Source: Pseudisothecium myosuroides
Lineage: Eukaryota; Streptophyta; Bryopsida; Hypnales; Lembophyllaceae
NCBI GenBank assembly: GCA_951799445.1
Contig: OX637289.1
Coordinates: forward strand, 2,892,501 to 2,956,500
DNA: 64,000 nucleotides
Reading direction: 5' to 3'
Part shown: positions 37,691 to 49,779 of the stretch, piece by piece
How the letters are laid out: each line of letters opens with the position of its first letter
Numbering within the stretch: position 1 is the first letter of the stretch
Notes under the pieces: model-generated
Database searches by the model: none
Seen by the model: the letters and a program-made list of their open reading frames with translations, nothing else
What the model was told of the DNA's origin: nothing
Made by a program: the position numbers and the translations under genes

Positions 37691-38852
37691 TTTTAAGCAT
37701 GAATATGAAATTTGTTTTGGAAATTTTTTTATATGTGTTTCCAACTTATTTCTTCAACATATTATGCAGAGTTGCAAATTGTAGGATCTACACATTTTTG
37801 TATAAAAAGTTTGAAAGATGAATTTTAACCATTCGGGAAGAGTCTAAAATACTTCTTTTTGAAACTCAAGCATCATGATCTTGCAATTAGTAAGTTTTTT
37901 TATTCTAAAATTTTAGAAGGATGTACTTTAGCAAGTTAACCATAAGAGGCTTCGGTTGGATTTGTTAAAAAATAAATATAGATGAAGTTTTAGCCTTGAA
38001 TTGGAGACTAGTATTTTGAAGCCATTTTAGGCCTCTAAACATGAAAGAACTTTACAGTTTAAGTGGCTTGAAAAAATATATAGGATACAAATGGAGAAAG
38101 TGGCCATACATTTTGTGCCATAATTTTGGAAGAATACAAATCAAAATTGAAAAGTTGAATTTTTTTAAAGTGCTTGTTGGACCACTTTTTCCAACTCTAA
38201 TTAATTCTTCGGCATGAAATACCAACCCTGATATAGGATACAATAAAAGCATTCAAAGTTAATGAAAAAAACTTTATAGCTTGCTCAATTGCTTGCCCTC
38301 TCTATTAGCTATTGCCTATACTGGTCCCTAAACTCTTAAGCCCTATACTGTAACTTTTGACTCTGTCACTTGATTAGAAAGAAAATTAATATTTTAGGAA
38401 AGCTTATAGAAATGTGTGTCTTGAGTAAGAATTTCACTTTCATGTGCTCAAAATTGACTTCATATAAACCTACTTGAGCTTTCAAAAAACTCCACAAAAA
38501 CTTAAAAGAAAGTTAGGTGTTAAAAGTTTTTTTCATCAATAAATTTAGGTTAAATTTTAAATATGTCTAAATTTTACTTAAATTTTTGAAAAATCAATAT
38601 ATACAAGTGTATTACTCATTCCTCAACATGTCAGAAATTTGTTGAAAAAAAAACTAATTTCTCAATTAGTTATAAAAATTATTGTATAAATACAAAACAG
38701 TTTGAGAGTTATTATATATGAGACCTCAACATTCATTGTATTGATGTACCTAACTCTAAAAAATAAAATCAAGTTATCTAATGATTGTAAAAAATTTGCC
38801 GCCTATCTTGTGGATAGTTAATTTTGTATTACTTGACCTTTCTTTAATAACA
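37691..38852. other. no gene seen
   Basis: AT-rich; a 66-codon minus-strand ORF (38252-38052) has no domain. Confidence 0.35.
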
Positions 38853-39285
38853 CTAGTATGCCCTGTGCTGTTGCCACAATCAAAATAAAATAAAATACAA
38901 ATATTTATTTTTAATTCAAAAATAAAATTTTAATGCACGAAGGAGGACAAGGGCTTTGTTGCTATGTAAGAGGTTGCATTCTTGATACAAATAGAAAGCT
39001 CTATGCACAAAGGAGTGCAAAGGTTTTGTTTTGTGGCGTTTGGACATGCTATGTGAAAAGTATGTTTTTTCCAAAATAAAAGACAATTTAATTCATTTTT
39101 TTAATTCAAAAAACTTTGAAATTCAATAACTTTCACATCGTAGGTCCAAACACTACAAAACAAAGTCTATACATCCCTCCTCGCAAAGAGCTTTCCAATG
39201 GTACCAAGAATGCCACTTGACGCCGTATGGTTTTTTAGATCTCAACGTGTCAAATAAACAAACCAAAGCACAGAAACAACCTAAC
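38853..39285. mobile_element. CACTAGT-ended element with internal palindrome
   Basis: Begins CACTAGTATGCCCTGTGC. TTTGTGGCGTTTGGACATGC near 39030 is mirrored by GGTCCAAACACTACAAAAC near 39143, so the centre folds back. Related sequence occurs twice at 49780-50385 (GGCTTTGTTTCGTGGCG). The family is not identified. Confidence 0.45.
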
Positions 39286-39852
39286 TTAACCCCTAATAGA
39301 CCATAAGTGTAGATTTTGAACAATGAATGAACAAAAAGACATTTCAAACTTAATGAAATGCATTTTTTCATCCATCATTTTTTTAAGATTCTTGTGTTAG
39401 TTCTTTAACAAATTTATGATATAGATTTATGAAGACTTTGCTTTGCAAATATTCTATAATTCAAAGGATATAAGGTAGGTCTAGCCTCAAAAAGTAACTT
39501 TTTCAGTTCAAAAAATGACCTTTAAAAATGACTTGAATCAAAAACTAAAATAAAAATCACTATGATTTAAATTTATCATTTTGAACTTATAGAAAAAATT
39601 TCTTATAAAAATATTAAATATTCAAATCTACAATTGATTTTAGAAGGAATTTTCAATTTTTGGCTTCAAATTTTATTGTAAAATATTTGTTTGTGTAATT
39701 GTTGATCGATGTGATCTATAAATCATATTTTACAACTATTGTTTGAGAATCATCTTTAAGATATTGTCTCAGATATTGTTCTAAATTGCATTTTATAATA
39801 GATCTTCACAATTTTGGAAATCTGGACAACCCCGTGGTCCTTTAGGGGTTAA
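39286..39852 (+). mobile_element. TTAA element, family 3, copy 1 (567 bp)
   Basis: TTAACCCCTAATAGACC at the left and GGTCCTTTAGGGGTTAA at the right. An inverted homologous copy lies at 51833-52351 (shared TCTGCACTTGTGG / complement, TTTATAATAGATCTTCA). The interior differs from families 1 and 2. Confidence 0.7.
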
Positions 39853-40010
39853 GGTATAGATTTTTGAATAGGAGGAAGGGGTCTATTTACATTATTATTG
39901 TAATAAGAATATAATTTTCTTAGAATGTCCCACAATATATGGACAAGCTTGCATTTAAGATGTTTACTAGTGAAAGGACCCTTACTTTATTGAAAGCAAA
40001 GGATCCCTTA

Positions 40011-40740
40011 GGTGATTGCACGAAACACCTGTACAGTTTGTTGCGTTTTGCAATAGTACTCATGATTTTTTCTGGAGTATTTTTAAAATTAGAAAATCAA
40101 TTTTAAAAAAAATAAAAAAATATGGCCAATGTATGCACCTGTAAGATGAAGGTAACTACCAAAGGAAATTCATTAAAAAATTCTCTAAGTAGGAGAACTA
40201 GAAAAGTGTCAAATCTTAAGAAAATACATACTTTGATCTTTTAATTAGTAGAAAATAGGAAAAAACTTAAATTAAAAAAATAAAATTTGAACATTTGTGG
40301 CAACTCTATGGATATGGTCATTCACCAAAAAAAACACCAAAATAATTTTTTACATGCTTCAAAATGCTAGTAGAAAGGGACTCAATTTGTGGACTTCTAC
40401 ACCACACAAAATTAAGTATTTTTAGAATTCCTTTGGAAAATAGCTACAAGTCTACTAGAAGACCATCTCTACCAAATTTCAGCTCCAAATTCGTTTTTAT
40501 GGATACTAAATAGTACTAAAAACCTCCAAATTGGCATTTGTGACATAATATCAGGGGCTATTATTAAATAGTAAAACATTTTTGAAAAATTCCAAAAAAA
40601 TAGACAAGGTGTACAGTAGTCATCAGCACCTTGTCTATGAATTTTGAATCATTGGAGTCAAAACCCAAGAATTATGGCCAAAAAACTAGTCAGCACAAGA
40701 CGTGTGACTGAAAATAGTACAAGTGTTTCATGCAATCACC
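40011..40740. mobile_element. 730 bp element type, copy 2, imperfect 7 bp duplication
   Basis: Ends GGTGATTGCACGAAACACC and GTGTTTCATGCAATCACC are good inverted repeats. Flanks TCCCTTA (40004-40010) and TCCCTTG (40741-40747) look like a 7 bp target duplication with one mismatch. It contains no ORF. Confidence 0.65.
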
Positions 40741-41069
40741 TCCCTTGCAATTTTTTTTCTTCCAATATTTTTAGGTAGGGCAAAAGAAATATCTAATAGA
40801 GGCATGGAGCTATTTACATCCATTGATATGGATGAAATATGAAAATCATGGATGAATGCATATATATTCATCCCAAACTACATACATTCATCCATAAATG
40901 ATTGATGTTGTCTTAAGATTTTGTAGCTATTGAATGATTTTGTTCATCAAAAGAGGAAATCACTTGTCAAATATTCCCTCCAAAAAATACTGCCTATTAC
41001 TCTTAAACAATATACATCTCTTCCCCAGTGAATGTTTTAATTCAACCCTTGAGATAGAGCAAGTACAAC

Positions 41070-42532
41070 TAAGTTATAGAGATCTCAATTGTATAAGTCT
41101 TGTGGTGTATGTGTTGTAGATGACATGAATCAAATTTGGAGTTATTAGTCCATACAAATTGCAAAATTATACTACCTTCGTCCCAAAATGATCTGCTTGT
41201 TGGACAAAATGTTCTGGATTAAGGCCAGAAAATAACATTTTAAAATTTCATTTTGCGCTATAAATAGGATTTAGGGTTCTCCTTACTTCCTCAGAATTTT
41301 GAGTTTCAAAGCCCTTTTTAAAGTGCAGTTTAGGAGCATTGTTATTTAGAATTTTTTGAGCATTTTCAAAGAGCACCGGTAGGCACTTAATTGGTGAGTG
41401 TGAGGTCATCGTTTTGTAGGCATTTAGTATGACCCTAAGACCATGTGTGAACGTTTGTTCCGCCTTCCAAAGCTTCATCTCCTTCAATCGGACAATATTC
41501 AAAGAGATGCAAAAAATAAGAATGAATAATGTTGATTGACCCCTTTAATCATTTAATTTGTTTTTTGATTGATGATTTCATGGTTGAAGGGGGAACTACT
41601 ACTCAAAGTTGTTTTATTGGTCCCTAATAGCAATTAAAAGTCAAATTTGACCAATTCGCAAGTCATAGACTGCAACAAGAAGATCATTTAGGGACAAAAA
41701 ATGAAGGCCAACAATAAGATCATTTTGGGACGGAGGGAGTAACTTTTTAGAGTTGAAAAGGATGTTGAAATTTTCTTAGTAACACATTTGGAGGTGAAAT
41801 TCGATTCCTAAACCTATTCAAATGAAAAAACTTTAAACTATAAAGTGATTCAAACTAGCATACAAACACATTGGTGAAAGAAAATATCATTCAATTGACT
41901 CATAGTGTTTGCAAAATGGCTTTGAAATTTTGAAAATAGCAAGAAAAGTTGCAAAAAACACATCCAAGGCTGAACTTCCTTTTACTAAAATGCTTCTTAG
42001 TCACTCATAACTTCTTGGATTGATATGAAATTTTAGCCACTCAAAATAGACTAGTATTTGCAACTTTTCCAAAAAATTATTGGAAATAGACAATGTATGA
42101 AGAAGAAACAAGACACCGAAGTTCATCATAATTAAAAAATGTCTGGATTTTGAACTTCAAATTGCTCCCAAACATTCAAACAACTTGGATTGACATGAAA
42201 ATTTTACCACAATAACTAGACTTCAAGGGGAACATAATCCAATGAATTTTTATTGAAAACAAACATTGGATGAAGGAGATACAAGCCGCCAAAGTTGTAG
42301 CCATCAAATGCAGTTTGGTGAACTCAAATTGAACTTGTGAACTTCGGTTGACTTCCAAAAAAAGAATACATCTTGGATTGATCTGAAATTTTACTACACA
42401 AACTAGAAGAGAGTGCAAATTTTCCAAAAAAATCTATTGAATTTGGACATTGGATGCAAAAATTACAACACTTCGAATTGGACTTGAAACTATGTGAAGA
42501 TACTTTTGATCCCTTGGGGCGTTAGGGGTTAA
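41070..42532. mobile_element. TTAA element family 4, copy B, split by a Stowaway-like insertion
   Basis: The parts 41070-41169 and 41742-42532 together align with 6640-7530. The right end is GCGTTAGGGGTTAA. The interruption at 41170-41741 is a TA-flanked Stowaway-like element. Confidence 0.65.
41172..41739. mobile_element. Stowaway-like MITE, 568 bp, with known empty site
   Basis: Left end CTACCTTCGTCCCAAAATGA; the right end complement reads CTCCCTCCGTCCCAAAATGA. TA is duplicated at 41170-41171 and 41740-41741. The homologous site near 6744 lacks the insertion. Known: Stowaway MITEs are Tc1/mariner derivatives with CTCCCTCCGTCCC ends in plants. An 84-codon ORF on the minus strand (41502-41248) lies inside; no domain is recognised. 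Confidence 0.85.
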
Positions 42533-42548
42533 CACTTGGAAAGGAATA

Positions 42549-42753
42549 CAATAAAACCTTTCTTAGTGCATAATACCAGGACTACACACTGAGAGAGGTT
42601 TATGCATTTGGAGAGGTGTAATAATGGCACCTAACTAAGGTGATTTCTAACTACACTACTTTCTAGAAAAAGTACTTGAAATTGGGCCCACCCAATGACT
42701 CTCTTATTGCATATTATGCACTAAGAGAGTATGTAGTAAGAGAGGTTCTATTG
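42549..42753. mobile_element. pogo/Emigrant-like MITE, 205 bp
   Basis: Ends CAATAAAACCTTTCTTAGTG and AAGAGAGGTTCTATTG are inverted, with TA at 42547-42548 and 42754-42755. The pattern CA-TA-AACCTCT recalls pogo-type Emigrant elements of plants. Related copies lie at 50491 and 20325. Confidence 0.65.
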
Positions 42754-43389
42754 TAGTTAACTTTGGAAGGTAGTCAACTTATGATAAAGGTAGTCATTCA
42801 AAAATGATTTGTTTTTTAAGCCAATTGATGCATTCTTCATTTCTACAAAGATCTAAAAAATCATCCATCAATCACTTTTTGGCCTTAAACAGTTAAGGTT
42901 TAATTTAAATAGTAAACCAACATGTAATTAAGGAATATGTTTGATTACAAGAAGAACCTAGGCTGCCTACATGCAATGATATTCAACAATTGATAATTGT
43001 CACTTTTCCTACTTTTTCCTATAATTCAAGGATCTATCAATCAAATTAATTAACAAATTTCTTGACATGCATGATAAGGTAAAAGGTACGTGGTCCTTAA
43101 ATTGTCATTATTTGCAAATTTTCATTTTCAATTTGAGTGTTAAAACATATCATCTTTGAAATGTTCAAAACTTATTGATAAGGAGCTTAAAGAATCAGAC
43201 CTTACAAGTTCCCAGAACCAACAACGGTACACAATTAATGGAGCCAAATTTGGATTCAATTCATAACTATTTCTAAAAATTTCAAAATTTCCAGTTCAAA
43301 TTGACATGTACAACTGCAATGCTGAGCTAGTCAATTTAGATAGTTGTTTCTGCAAGCTTAATAACATCGCCAAATTTTCTTAGAAAATA

Positions 43390-43470
43390 TTCCCTCTGTC
43401 TCAAAATAAAACTAGTGTTTCCTTTGTGTTTTACAAAGAAAACATTGGTTTTATTTTGAGACAGAGGGAA
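43390..43470. mobile_element. 81 bp Stowaway-like hairpin MITE
   Basis: Near-perfect inverted repeat: TTCCCTCTGTCTCAAAATAA against its complement at the right, with TA on both sides (43388-43389, 43471-43472). The loop is very short, so the RNA would fold into a long hairpin. Confidence 0.8.
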
Positions 43471-43472
43471 TA

Positions 43473-44310
43473 ATTTCCTATCAATTTGGTGCAAAATTGC
43501 ACCAAATTTTATGGCCTAGCATCACGCCTATAGAAAAAAATGGTACTAAAAAGGTGGAAAATCGCCATAACTTCAAATTTAAAAAAATTCCTTGGATGAA
43601 ATCACCAGATTGTGGATGAAAACTGAATTATGGATATGTGATATGTGCTAATATGATATTTTCTATCCAATATGTGGATGACTGTTGCAATTTGGAGCAC
43701 CACTATAACTTTGAATATCGCCAGTTTGGCACTTCATTAAAAATGAAAAAATAAAACCCTAATCTCTCTCGTACATTAGTAAGCTCAAAACTGCATTCTG
43801 AATCTGGCATAGAAGCTGGCGATGTTTACATCGTCAATTGTATAAAACTCCTCGACCGAAGAGATTCACCGAAGCGACGAGACCTTGAAGGGTACCTGAT
43901 AAAAAGGACCATCCAAACATGTGTTGTTTGTCCAGCCATATTTGACAAACTGCTTGGCACCAATTTGGCAGTGTGTTTTTAAGTGCAAAGTACGGATCCA
44001 ATTCCTTGTCAAATCCAATTGGAAACTAACCACAGCAATGTAAATTTTTGGAGAAGGCCCAGGTTATAACCTGGAAAATGACACAACAGTACCTGTACAA
44101 GCTGCAAAGCCTATAGAATCACGAGAACTCCAGGTTTCTGTAGCTCTCTGGCTGTGAACAAGACCTTCAAGCCCCCAAACTCCAATCCGGCTACTCCAGT
44201 ATATGCTCCAGAGGAACCTGGCAATTGATTGCCAATCCGTCCAAGCCCCCATGCCGACAATTCTGTCGTGCGATCGATGTTGATGTAAGTACAGTTTCAA
44301 ATGTTGACTT
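43473..44310. other. region 3' of the PLAC8 gene
   Basis: Less AT-rich toward the gene. It probably contains the 3' untranslated region of the minus-strand PLAC8 transcript directly below 44311. No clear poly(A) signal was found. A minus-strand ORF of 78 codons (44300-44064) shows no domain. Confidence 0.35.
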
Positions 44311-47300
44311 TCAACGTTTTATCAGCGGCAACTGTTGTATTTGAGATACATGACCGGTCCATGAATGATCTCCAGTTTCTAAAGCTACAGGTTCTGTGGG
44401 CACTTCAATTTTACATGTCGTCTTCCTCCAAGACGGGGGCCTCCTCATGCCACTAAGTGCCAGATCTGTTGCACCGTCGGGAGAAAACACAACCTGGCTG
44501 CCAATGACGAGGATGTCGCCACGCCCATGCCAAACTCCATTGTGCACATTATTGTGTTGCAAAGTTCTAGCCTCCTGCATTATAAGAACTTCATCAGTTG
44601 GGAAATCACAGCGTTCAGATGAACTCAAATTGTACGGTCTTTTTTGAAGGGCAGTAGTTTTTTTCTCTGCAAGATTCTGGTTCCTAGGTGTTCTGGAAAT
44701 AGCTATCTTTACAAATGCATATGCAATACTCAACAAGCGGCTAATCACAAGTATCTCTACCCAATTAAAATGTGCAATTTGTGTATGTCTCTTTTTCATA
44801 TCATCTTTCATACAATCCACTGTATAATCTTTGATTAATTGAAAATTTATAAAATCCTACTTGACAATCTTAGAATGATACTATTCCTATAACCACATAA
44901 AAATTCTACAAAATATAAGAAATTAATTCTCAAGAATCATGAGCCAAAACATCCTACTATTGATAGTAGCACACGTCTCATTTTCTTTGGCTTTGGAACA
45001 TTTTGACTCTCAAGTCACTATTTCAATGACCATATGGTTGCGATGCTACTAGACTTAAGTACTTTCTTTTAAATGAAGGCTCCAAGATGCTGCTTCTAAC
45101 ACACGTCTCATTTTCATCTAGCTTCTTAAGTTTTAAACTTCCCAACCATAGCCCACCGATGGATCGAGAGAACCAAGACATATTTCAAATCATCTTCTCA
45201 AAAATGATCGAGGGTGAAAGTGACCTGGGGGCAACAGGATGACCTACCTGACAAAGCGAACAGCAGCCGCACATGAGGTGGTACAGGTGGTCATCGATGG
45301 TGCTGACAGTGTCGTCGCCTTCACTTCCCTACACATTCGTCGAAACCATAATGTCATTTCTACTTGGTCCCTATCGTAGTTCAGATTCTAAAAGATTTGC
45401 AGCAACAGTGCCGCATGAAGTACAGGTGCAGAGACCAAAGTTTTATCTTGGCCATAGTGAGATACAAAACAATACAGTAACCAAAAACTCACAGATGGTA
45501 CAAGATCAGACACCTTGTTGTCGAGCATCGACTGCTCAACAGCAAGCAATATCTCAACAGTACAACTTTCTCCGCGTAGAACATACACTCCAAGGTATGG
45601 ACAAAACGGGAAGTTAAGCCCTCATACCAGAAAAGAGATCATAGATTAGAGAAACAATCGCTTTAAGTGCCAATTTAAAATTAGAAAATCGACTTTGGAA
45701 GCTTATTGTGCATTCCTGTAATTTCTAATACATGATTCTATAGTTCAAAATGTCGGGCAGAGTTCCTTCTTTCTGTTGGTACATATTGTTACCTCAAAGT
45801 TCCTAAATGATTCATTACAACTCTTACAGACATGGAAGTGGCCACATTTTAGCCATGTGGGCACCAAGGGAAAACAGACCAAGTCATCATTGTAAACTCT
45901 TACGCTTACCGGACACTCCCAACAAGATGAAATGAAGGCGAATTCATATTTGCAACTACATGATGAGCAAATTCAAGTGGGAGGGTTACAAAAAAGTAAC
46001 AAGCCGTTCGTACATCAATTGATGATTGCAACTGGGATAGGACAGAACTCACTATGATGTTGAATCTCCTCCGTATGCGAGCGCGGTAGTGCCCAGCATA
46101 CATTGCAACCAGCAATATCAGACTCACAGTGCCATAGATATACCATGGAGAACCTGTGCAAGCAAATATGATATAAAAGCATACTGCTCCTATTACAAGC
46201 AGAAAGAAAATTCCTCCCTGCACATGGAAAACATCCCAGTTCATTGAATTGAGAAGTTCATCTCTGACTACCAGCATAATAGAACAAACTTCCTAGAAAG
46301 GAAACACATATAATCCGTACAGACCTGAGATTAGTCTTATACCATACTGTTAAATTATGCACCTCAAGGCCATGTATAAAAATTTAACTAAAAATTCAGA
46401 CTCATTTAACTTCCACAATGTCATTAAAATAGCTTGTAACCTGTCCAAATACGCATAACCACCACTTGCATAAGCACTACCAACAAGATCTCACAAGCAG
46501 CCAAATTGATTCATGAGCCCTTAATTCAGGTCCTCAGTGCAAGCACAGGTTACACTTCACCAAAATTGTAGGCATGGCATGTACAAGTAAACATCGATTG
46601 GATAGTGTACAGAAGAGTGCAATGCTTACTTGAGCCCAGCTTGTGCCAAAGCCTGACCGCTCCATGTTAGTCCCAAATGTGTGCCAGGGACAGCTGCATC
46701 AATTCAGAGATCATTACTAGAGTTTTGACAATACAAGAAAATTCAGCTGTGCAGAAGAACTACCACCTAAGTCACTCTGCAGTATATATTGGCCTCGACC
46801 AAACTCAAACAAGAAATAAATAAAAATTCACAGTGCACAAAGTCGAATGCAACATTCCCAACATCACTCTTGAACCGATTCGTCATTTTTAGAAACGCAA
46901 AAAGATACGGATACGCTCAATACTCTCTAATTGCACAGCCTCAGGGAGTCAAATAAGCTCCTGTCACATGAGTTCACAACTTGACATGTGGAAGTTGTCC
47001 AATCAGATGTGTACAAACATGACAGATTCTCGAAATATACTGGGAACATGCAATTGGAGAGTGAGCAAGTAGAGAGAGCTGAGTGTTTATTGAGAACTGA
47101 TTTTATGCCCTAATTTGCCCTACTTTACCCTAATTCAATCACTGAGTCAGTTACACTTCGTCTCCGCCAGGATACCTTGCTTTCTTCACTACTACCAAGA
47201 AGATGGGAACGCTAGAGCTCACCAATGCTATGAAAATCCTCTCATGACAAAGCGCTCAGCAAGAAGAAACCATCGTCTTCCCCCGTTTTCAACTTTTGGC

Positions 47301-47624
47301 AAAAGATACAATAGTCAGTCATGGAAGCGGAAAATACCAGGCCGTATGAAGCGTGACATCTGTGTGCTCACTCACATCGAACAACCCCCCTTCCCACAAC
47401 CTTTGCAGACCGCCCTCACTGCTACACGGCGTGCTCACTGCAACGCCGACAGGGAGCTCCACGTAGTCGAATGCTCGCAGTGGACGAACCGTGCCTTCTT
47501 GTGAAGGCTCATCGCCCTCCTGTTGGCGACAGTCCACGATCACTTCCTGGAGATCACTTCCTGCAGTAGCTGCAGAGTTTTCCAAGGACTCCGGAAGAAT
47601 TCTGGCATCAGTCGTTGAGGCCAT
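44311..47624 (-). CDS. PLAC8-family Cys-rich membrane protein, five coding exons
   Basis: Seen: coding exons on the minus strand, in order, 47624-47338, 46693-46630, 46217-46053, 45328-45248 and 44574-44311. All introns are GT..AG and phases agree (2,0,0,0), giving 861 nt, 286 residues plus stop. Residues 1-95 are a polar N-terminus with RLWEGGLFD near 75-83. The first Cys motif is CCPWHTFG at 96-103, then RSGFGTSWAQ. Two hydrophobic segments follow, about 120-138 and 142-160, then the basic RARIRRRFN. The second Cys motif is CGCCSLCQ at 192-199, followed by NNVHNGVWHGRGD. Known: PLAC8 (Pfam PF04749) proteins are small plant membrane proteins with paired Cys motifs; some affect organ size or divalent-cation transport. 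The long N- and C-terminal arms place this one with uncharacterised plant members rather than the short FW2.2/PCR type. The start ATG at 47624 is the first in the exon; further 5' non-coding exons are possible. Substrate and role cannot be inferred. Confidence 0.9.
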
Positions 47625-49245
47625 GGCTACGCGTCCTCCTCCAGATCAGAGGACTATCTCCACCTCAAATGTACAGAGTAATCAGCAGACCCCTAAATTC
47701 ACTAAAGCCACCATTGTATGGATCACTTGCACCCGCGGGACACGAATACCAATTCAATCATAGCCTGTGCATGCCAACTCCACAATCAGGATATGCGGCA
47801 ACATAGCTAACCAAGAAAACTCAAAAAAAGAGACAACAATGAAGGTCTCCTGATGAGTAGCAATTGATTAAAGGGCCCACTACAGTAATAAGACTGCACT
47901 TTAGTAAGAAAACGACACGGAATCGCATTCAGGAATATGCAAGCTGACCAACACCCCCACCTACCGAAGAATCACATCAGCGCGTCAAAGGCTCGGCCGG
48001 CACCAGAAGTACCCAATCTCAAAAAAAAAACCTCACGGATAGTACTTTTCTCTTCAAAGGAATCCAATCAACATACCGGTCGGAAGCATATTGACTTGGC
48101 TGATCGGCAGACGAGGGGACCCACTAACATACCCTACTCTGCTCTCATGTTTCGATACCAAAGAATGTTTCCTATGCTCCTGGTCATTATTTGCCACCGA
48201 CCAGCTACACGAACGACTCAAGCGCTCACGAATACCCACAACGATTCCAAGCTCCAAATGAGCGGGCAAGTAGGGCGTCAACTACGTAGACAACGCTGGG
48301 TAGTAAAAAGCAAATAGGTTATTAGTCGGAGAGGACGACGAAGCTTCCCCAAACCTCTACAGTAGCGACCACGGATGCAAAAATACATACAATGAAAACC
48401 AAGTCCTTATTACAAACTCTTCCCATCGTAGAAAGCCGAGGCGAGTAGCCCAAGAGCAGGAGAAAAAGCAAGCGCCTAATAATACCGTAAACTCGCAGTC
48501 TCGCACCTCAAAAGAAAGAGCCGCGACAGCAGACCAAGCAGCTAAGTTACTACTGATTGCGAAGAACCAACCTCGAACTGTGCGAAAAGCAACCATGAGA
48601 AAAGCAAGTAGTTTTGGTCCTCAGTCCTCACCCACCGAGAACACCGTGTCAGTAGTCATCCACCTGCGGACTCCGAGATAAGCTCATTGATGCAAAAATA
48701 GACAGAAAGACAAACAAGGCAACAAAGGCAACAAGGCAACAAGGGAATGCATCGCGTAAATTTCGGTAGGAGAGTTCAGTTGCAGTGAAAGAATCTCACT
48801 CACCGTGCGCTTGTTTCTTGGTGAGGATGATGACGACGACGATGACGATGACGATAGTGTTGGCTGTTGCACTGTTGTTTGCCGCCCCTCGGTTGTCGAT
48901 GAAGCAGACGTCTGGTTTTGGGTGGAATTGTTCATCAATGTGCGCGAGCTTGGCTATGGCTGTGGCCTGTGGGGGCTGGGAATGGCATGTGCGCCAGGTT
49001 AACGGACCTGACAGGATTCTAAAAATGCACTGGAGTTCCTGAACTGCGTTTTTGGTAACTTATTGTCGAAGTTGAAAATAGAATGCTTGGGTTCGTACTT
49101 TTAGTTGGGACAGAGGCAGTGACGGCAAACAACAGATTCAGGTTTGGGTTTCTCGTTCTTTTTGATTGAACAAGGTCGTGAGTGCTAGGCAGATATTTTT
49201 TGTGTTTTTTCGTTGGTAGAGCGTTTGGCACCCTGGAAAGCATTC
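47625..49245 (-). promoter_or_regulatory. GC-richer region upstream of the PLAC8 gene: probable 5' leader and promoter
   Basis: This stretch is clearly less AT-rich than the surrounding DNA and directly precedes the PLAC8 start codon. On the minus strand a consensus-like donor (GTGAGTGAG) begins at 48803, so 48804 to about 49240 could be a 5' non-coding exon spliced to an acceptor just upstream of 47624. No clear TATA box was found. Several short ORFs on both strands (for example minus 48938-48684, with a serine run coded by the trinucleotide tract) have no recognisable domain and are not called as genes. The leader/intron model is inference. Confidence 0.4.
48824..48856. repeat. GAT/GAC trinucleotide microsatellite
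   Basis: A run of about eleven GAY triplets lies 20 bases upstream (in minus-strand sense) of the candidate donor site at 48803. It would sit inside the proposed 5' leader exon of the PLAC8 gene. Read as protein it gives Asp, Ser or Val/Ile runs depending on frame, with no sign that any frame is used. Confidence 0.8.
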
Positions 49246-49329
49246 AGAGAAGGGAACTAGGAAAGGGAAAAATGGATAGACTCATCCATGAGGTGGGTAC
49301 CCCCCTAACCGTCACTAATTGCTACAGTG

Positions 49330-49762
49330 CCTAATTACTATTATTGGACTGATACAAATTTTAATATTTTCTTATTGGCAAGTGAAAGGAGGTTCCAACA
49401 GACAAAACAACGCAACATTTGGATATTGTATACTAAAGTTATGAAGGAATAAAGTTTGGTTCTAAAAGTGTTTCTTCCACATAGGTACAGAATTGATTTT
49501 GGAGATCCATACCTTAATCCCTCAGCACCCAGTGCAAATTTACTCAAATCCAGACCCTTTGGAATTTATTCCAATCAATCTATCACCTAAAAAGAAATTC
49601 ACATAAACTGACTGTACCGATTGGTAGTGGACATAGGCTTGGAGCTCCAAGGAAAGGGACACGTCTTTTGATTGTACCGTTGAAAAGATTATAATGGTTA
49701 AACTAGGAAATCTTTTAAAACCGAGAAGTTATATTTTGGCCCCTGGGGTGCTCAGGGGTTAA
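49330..49762. mobile_element. TTAA element fragment, one end visible
   Basis: Ends with GGGGTGCTCAGGGGTTAA. No matching left end was found, so length and family are uncertain. Confidence 0.35.
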
Positions 49763-49779
49763 GTTCAAGGATTAAGTTT

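Noticed and set aside
44396..44647. Plus-strand open frame of 83 codons
   Set aside because: It is antisense to the last PLAC8 coding exon, which has clear family motifs and consistent splicing.
45273..45617. Plus-strand open frame of 114 codons
   Set aside because: Overlaps PLAC8 exon 4 on the other strand and intron sequence; no domain.
47115..47504. Plus-strand open frame of 129 codons
   Set aside because: Partly antisense to PLAC8 exon 1; composition follows that exon and no domain is seen.
47937..48317. Plus-strand open frame of 126 codons
   Set aside because: Lies in the GC-richer region upstream of the PLAC8 gene, where long frames arise easily; no domain or splice support.
48684..48938. 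Minus-strand frame with a serine run
   Set aside because: The run is coded by a trinucleotide microsatellite, and the frame crosses the likely donor site; coding use is unlikely.
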